In this document: positions 60,701-64,000 of the stretch, piece after piece | Numbering within the stretch: position 1 is the first letter of the stretch | How the letters are laid out: the number at the start of each line of letters is the position of its first letter | The notes under the pieces: model-generated | Databases searched by the model: none | What the model was told of the DNA's origin: nothing | What the model saw: only the letters and a program-made list of their open reading frames with translations | Program-made: the position numbers and the translations under genes | Assembly: GCA_963555705.1 (NCBI GenBank) | Contig: OY743172.1 | Span: 26,225,446-26,289,445, forward strand | DNA length: 64,000 bases | Reading direction: 5' to 3' | From: Ligustrum vulgare | Taxonomy: Eukaryota; Streptophyta; Magnoliopsida; Lamiales; Oleaceae

Positions 60701-63382
60701 AGAACCTAGATAAAGTTGGACAAAGGTACTATTATTAGTCCCTATTCAAAAATTGAAGAAATGATCAAAACATAATGATTTATCAATTGTATTCCATGGT
60801 ACAAAATCAAAAAATGCTTACAAAAGGGCTATAGCTCTCTAATTTTTTGAAAAATCAGAGTGATTGGTGGGGGTTTTTTTTTTTTTTTTTAAATTTAATT
60901 TAATTTTTTTTTTGGGGGTGGGGGGGTGGGGTTCTTGTTAGGTTCTATCATAGTTTTTATTCTTAGATTTTCACTTTGATCATCTACTAACCCCATTACG
61001 TATTTCGTCAGTTCAGATTTTTCTTCTTAGGATTTGCTATATACATCTAGTCACAGCCTGAGCACTTCCCTACTGCAACGACACCACCTACCGCAAAGTA
61101 AAGTCTCCTCTCACGGCCACATGCCGCTAGAGCTTTGTCAGTTTTGGCCAACGTTATATATTGTCAAACAATCAATTCTCTCAAATTCTTGGTCTGATTA
61201 TAAACCGATTTTCTTCTCATTTCATATTCTTATCCTTTCAAGTGGCTCATAATCCCATTTTTGCTACTTCTTCATTGAGTTCATTAAATTTCATAAAGCT
61301 CTCCTCCCAAGTATCTCTCGACTCATAACCTTCACAAGTCCAGTCCCTGTCTTCTATATTCGTGCGGATGACTGCCAAAGGCAGACTTGATAAAATGAAA
61401 CCCTAGGTAGCTAATGTTCCTCACTCCTTGTCAGTGTGTGATCATCAGTTTCATAAATGCATCTCTTTCAGCTCTCCTTTCACCATCTGATGCTGACAAT
61501 GCCTCGTCCATAGCATAGTCCCACTGTACTCCCACTTTCAGCAACCTTATTTTTGGGCCATGCTCCTTCCTACAAACATAATTACTAGATTGAATAATCT
61601 CACTACATTATTTAGAGGAAACTTGGACATCTTCCTGGACAAACAGATCACGCTATCCCGGAAACGTCATTACAGCGGATTAATCTTGGTATTACATTAT
61701 TGAGAAGGAAATCCATCGTTTCCAGGACCAAAAAATGTCTCGTGCACTGTGATACATGTATGAATGTATACAGAGGATTAAGACATCATTTAGCCAGTCC
61801 TCGATACTTCGGAACTGAAAATGTCGTGATAGCATGGCTTTCAAGTAAATATCCATTGTCATGAAGAGCTCAATAAATATACCCATTTCAAGTACCTCAT
61901 TCCCCCCCCCCCCAAACGCCACTCGCTTCTCTCTTAAAATGTCAACCGGTCATAATCTTCATTTTTTTGGGAAGCAAATCATGGTTATTTAGTCTTGCAA
62001 TATTCATTGAAGTACACAAGACTGTCTTCTTAAAAAAATTCTGGTTTATACCAGTCAAACAATTACTCTCATAAGTGAACTCACAAGTGCTTATTCATAT
62101 GAGAAAGAAATAGATGTGACCAACTAATAAAGAACCTGGAAAACGCCAAGAAAACCTCACCAGTCAAACATGCTTGAAGCACATTAAATAAAGATTCAAC
62201 ACAGAACATTTACCAGCCTTTACATTATTCTGACCATACAGTCAGTCACCCAACATTCAAAAGGAAAAGGCAAGAAAAAATTCAAAATGTAGGGATCAGG
62301 AAGATGAATCTACCTGGTGAAGAGTAAGCCGTTTCACAATTCTTACTCCCAAACAGAATATGCGAGCATCGCATCCTGTTAATGAAATCTTATTAATGCC
62401 GTCTTTGGTGCATGGTGTTATCTGACAAAAATAACAGATGTGAACAAATGAAAACCAAAAATGATCATACCAACAAAGTTCAGAGAGAATTAGATGGCAA
62501 AAGTAAAGAAACCAATCAAGAATAATTGATGACCAACCAAGATATACTCAAACTCTCATGTGGCCAGATAAAGGATGAGAATTATATTAAACAGCAAAAT
62601 AGACATCTCCAACAGCAAACACAAGAAACAAACAGATTATGTTTCCAAGTTCAAAAACCAACAGTCAAAACAAATGGGTAGCAGAGATGGTGGAAAACTC
62701 ACAATAGGTCCATCATCTCGACCATTTGCTCCCAGAAGCTGTGAGCCAGGTCTGTTTATTGCACGTATTGGTACACCTATCAAAAGGCAATAAAAATATT
62801 ACTTGTAAGAACAAAGAAACGAGCTGAAAAAAATTCAACCATACAGTTAGGTGCATTTGAAGAAGTAATATCAAACAAAACCATTAAGCGTACAAGATTG
62901 AATCTACATAGATTGAGTAAACCCTAGTTTGACCATTGAAAGTATGATCTAATCTGCAGGTAACAGGATACTGCAGTAGAACCATATACTCTCTTTCCAG
63001 TCAGTTCGGAGGAAGAAAGATAAGATACGAATACAGAAGGAACAGGAGCAAGAATCTATCTTCTCTCAAAAGGTGCAACATTTCCTAATTGGGGCATTAT
63101 TGGATTATACCATACCATTGACCTGTAGGTCTGCATACTGTGGCCACTGCATCCTAAATGGCACCTTGTCATTAAGAAGCATGCACCAAGCCTAGTCATG
63201 GTAGCACACCAATCATTAGCTCGCAGGAAACCATGACAATCCAACAGTAGTATACCAAAACATTTATCATTTATCACGCAGCTTTCTCACATACCTGAAC
63301 ATCGTATTCTTGTTTAGACAACAAGTCCTTGTCGGCCCTCGTCAGTGGAAATGTTATCTCTATGCTCTGAACAGGATTTGAG
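57763..63382 (-). CDS. SIZ1: E3 SUMO-protein ligase SIZ1 (3' nine coding exons, 5' cut by window)
   Basis: Transfers SUMO to nuclear targets; in plants it acts in phosphate, cold, salicylate and flowering responses (family knowledge). Exons: 63295-63382, 63116-63191, 62703-62776, 62314-62421, 60541-60705, 59926-60030, 59705-59785, 58406-59606, 57763-57902, all joining in frame (678 codons plus stop). They cover the PINIT region ([31 protein letters not shown]), the SP-RING ([22 protein letters not shown] then [10 protein letters not shown]: Cys, His and Cys ligands present), a SUMO-interacting motif ([10 protein letters not shown]) and the C-terminal [13 protein letters not shown] tail. About 200 N-terminal residues (SAP, PHD) should lie beyond 64000. 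The intron after RSRK is GC-AG. Confidence 0.95.
57976..58123. mobile_element. Tourist-like MITE in the last SIZ1 intron, 148 bp
   Basis: TTA at 57973-57975 and 58124-58126. Ends TAGTGTTTGGTAAAC and, in reverse complement, TATTCTGTTTGGTGGC, with CTTGTTTATAAAC subterminal words in both orientations. Confidence 0.75.
59920..59930 (-). other. non-canonical GC splice donor in SIZ1 SP-RING
   Basis: The exon ends AGGAAG at 59926 and the intron starts GCAAGT. The next exon begins TGG at 59785, restoring R-K-W-Q-C-P-I-C. No in-frame GT alternative is nearby. Confidence 0.88.
60706..62313 (-). other. large SIZ1 intron, no gene
   Basis: 1.6-kb intron. Contains T-runs and G-runs at 60870-60932 and a C-run at 61903-61913. 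The stretch 61040-61560 is less AT-rich and may be an old repeat, but I could not assign it. Confidence 0.6.
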
Positions 63383-64000
63383 CTAAAACATTTGCAAAGC
63401 ATATTAGAAGATGGAATCTGTATGCATACACTTGCAAGAAGATGGATGTGCATGTGCACTCGTGATACTGTGCACATATCAACAAAATATCTAGGACAAA
63501 CAACCTAGAAATAATGCATGATAAATACTAAATCAAGTGATACTGGAAAGATCAATAATTGCATTTTTCAAGCAAAGTAATTATTATCCTCAGCCATGGA
63601 TATAGTCATCAAACAGAATTTTTTTTCTTTTTTTCCTCCAATAAGACAACTAAAACCTACCGAAAACGTGCAAGAAACAAAGCATGTACAAATCATCTCA
63701 TTTGGTAGTGCAATTTCCCATCCAGATTCCAGCCCATCACTTCCTTTCCTTGTCTCCTACATAATTTATCAAAACTCCAAGGCCTTCTAACGCCGAGCTT
63801 TTACTTCAATCTACAATTCCTTATTGTCCATGAAGTCCTACTCACTGTCAACTCATCACTTCTCCTTTGAATAATTAACAAAAATGTCCAAGTCCTATCC
63901 TCCTATTAACAAAAATGCACCTCAGCAAACAGGCTTTTATTTACTTTTGATTTCCTTTCAACTAGAATCATGATTACTATTCCTCCCCTTCATTAACGAT
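63383..64000 (-). other. SIZ1 upstream intron, running off the window
   Basis: No further SIZ1 exon is recognisable here. The PHD-finger exons expected next in gene order are not present, so this is intron to the window edge. The open frames on the plus strand lack any domain. Confidence 0.6.

Noticed and set aside
61040..61560. Possible old retroelement piece in the SIZ1 intron
   Set aside because: Composition differs from the neighbours, but no domain, terminal repeat or frame supports a call.

Overview
This is plant nuclear DNA, almost certainly from a eudicot. It is AT-rich and intron-rich, with two conserved single-copy plant genes at the ends and a thick repeat cluster between them. 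I cannot name the species.

Left (2.7-16.0 kb, minus strand): a complete 14-exon MON1 gene. Its 615-codon product is the vacuolar fusion protein MON1, a subunit of the MON1-CCZ1 exchange factor for Rab7. All 14 exons join in frame. One intron uses a GC donor. The long introns carry Tourist-like MITEs, a tandem duplication and a probable hAT remnant.

Right (57.8-64.0 kb, minus strand): the 3' nine coding exons of SIZ1, a SUMO E3 ligase. They cover the PINIT region, the SP-RING, the SUMO-interacting motif and the C-terminus. The SAP and PHD exons lie beyond the window. One SIZ1 intron also uses a GC donor.

Middle (16.3-57 kb): nested mobile and viral DNA. From left to right: a small MULE 225 bp upstream of the MON1 ATG; endogenous pararetrovirus (EPRV) copy A (about 17.7-23.2 kb, minus strand), with protease-like, RT/RNase H and transactivator-like ORFs, a 35S-like promoter (as-1-like pair plus TATA) and a run of small ORFs; a Tat-lineage Ty3/gypsy element (23.2-38.4 kb) with three LTRs, a solo LTR inside its LTRs, dual RNase H and an antisense coding module; a GTGACC-rich minisatellite (39.2-40.7 kb); EPRV copy B (about 41.05-48.99 kb, minus strand), from its tRNA-Met primer site through coat and movement proteins to the start of RT, split by a 2,987-bp solo LTR with target-site duplication TTACA; a TRIM (51.86-52.77 kb); and a hAT element holding a truncated LINE and itself sitting in a palindrome (54.66-56.45 kb).

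The virus copies and the retroelement are decayed by stops, frameshifts and insertions. They are relics, not working units. The likely functional content of the window is MON1, SIZ1 and any regulatory effect of the inserted DNA, notably the EPRV promoter, which points the same way as MON1 from 3.7 kb upstream.
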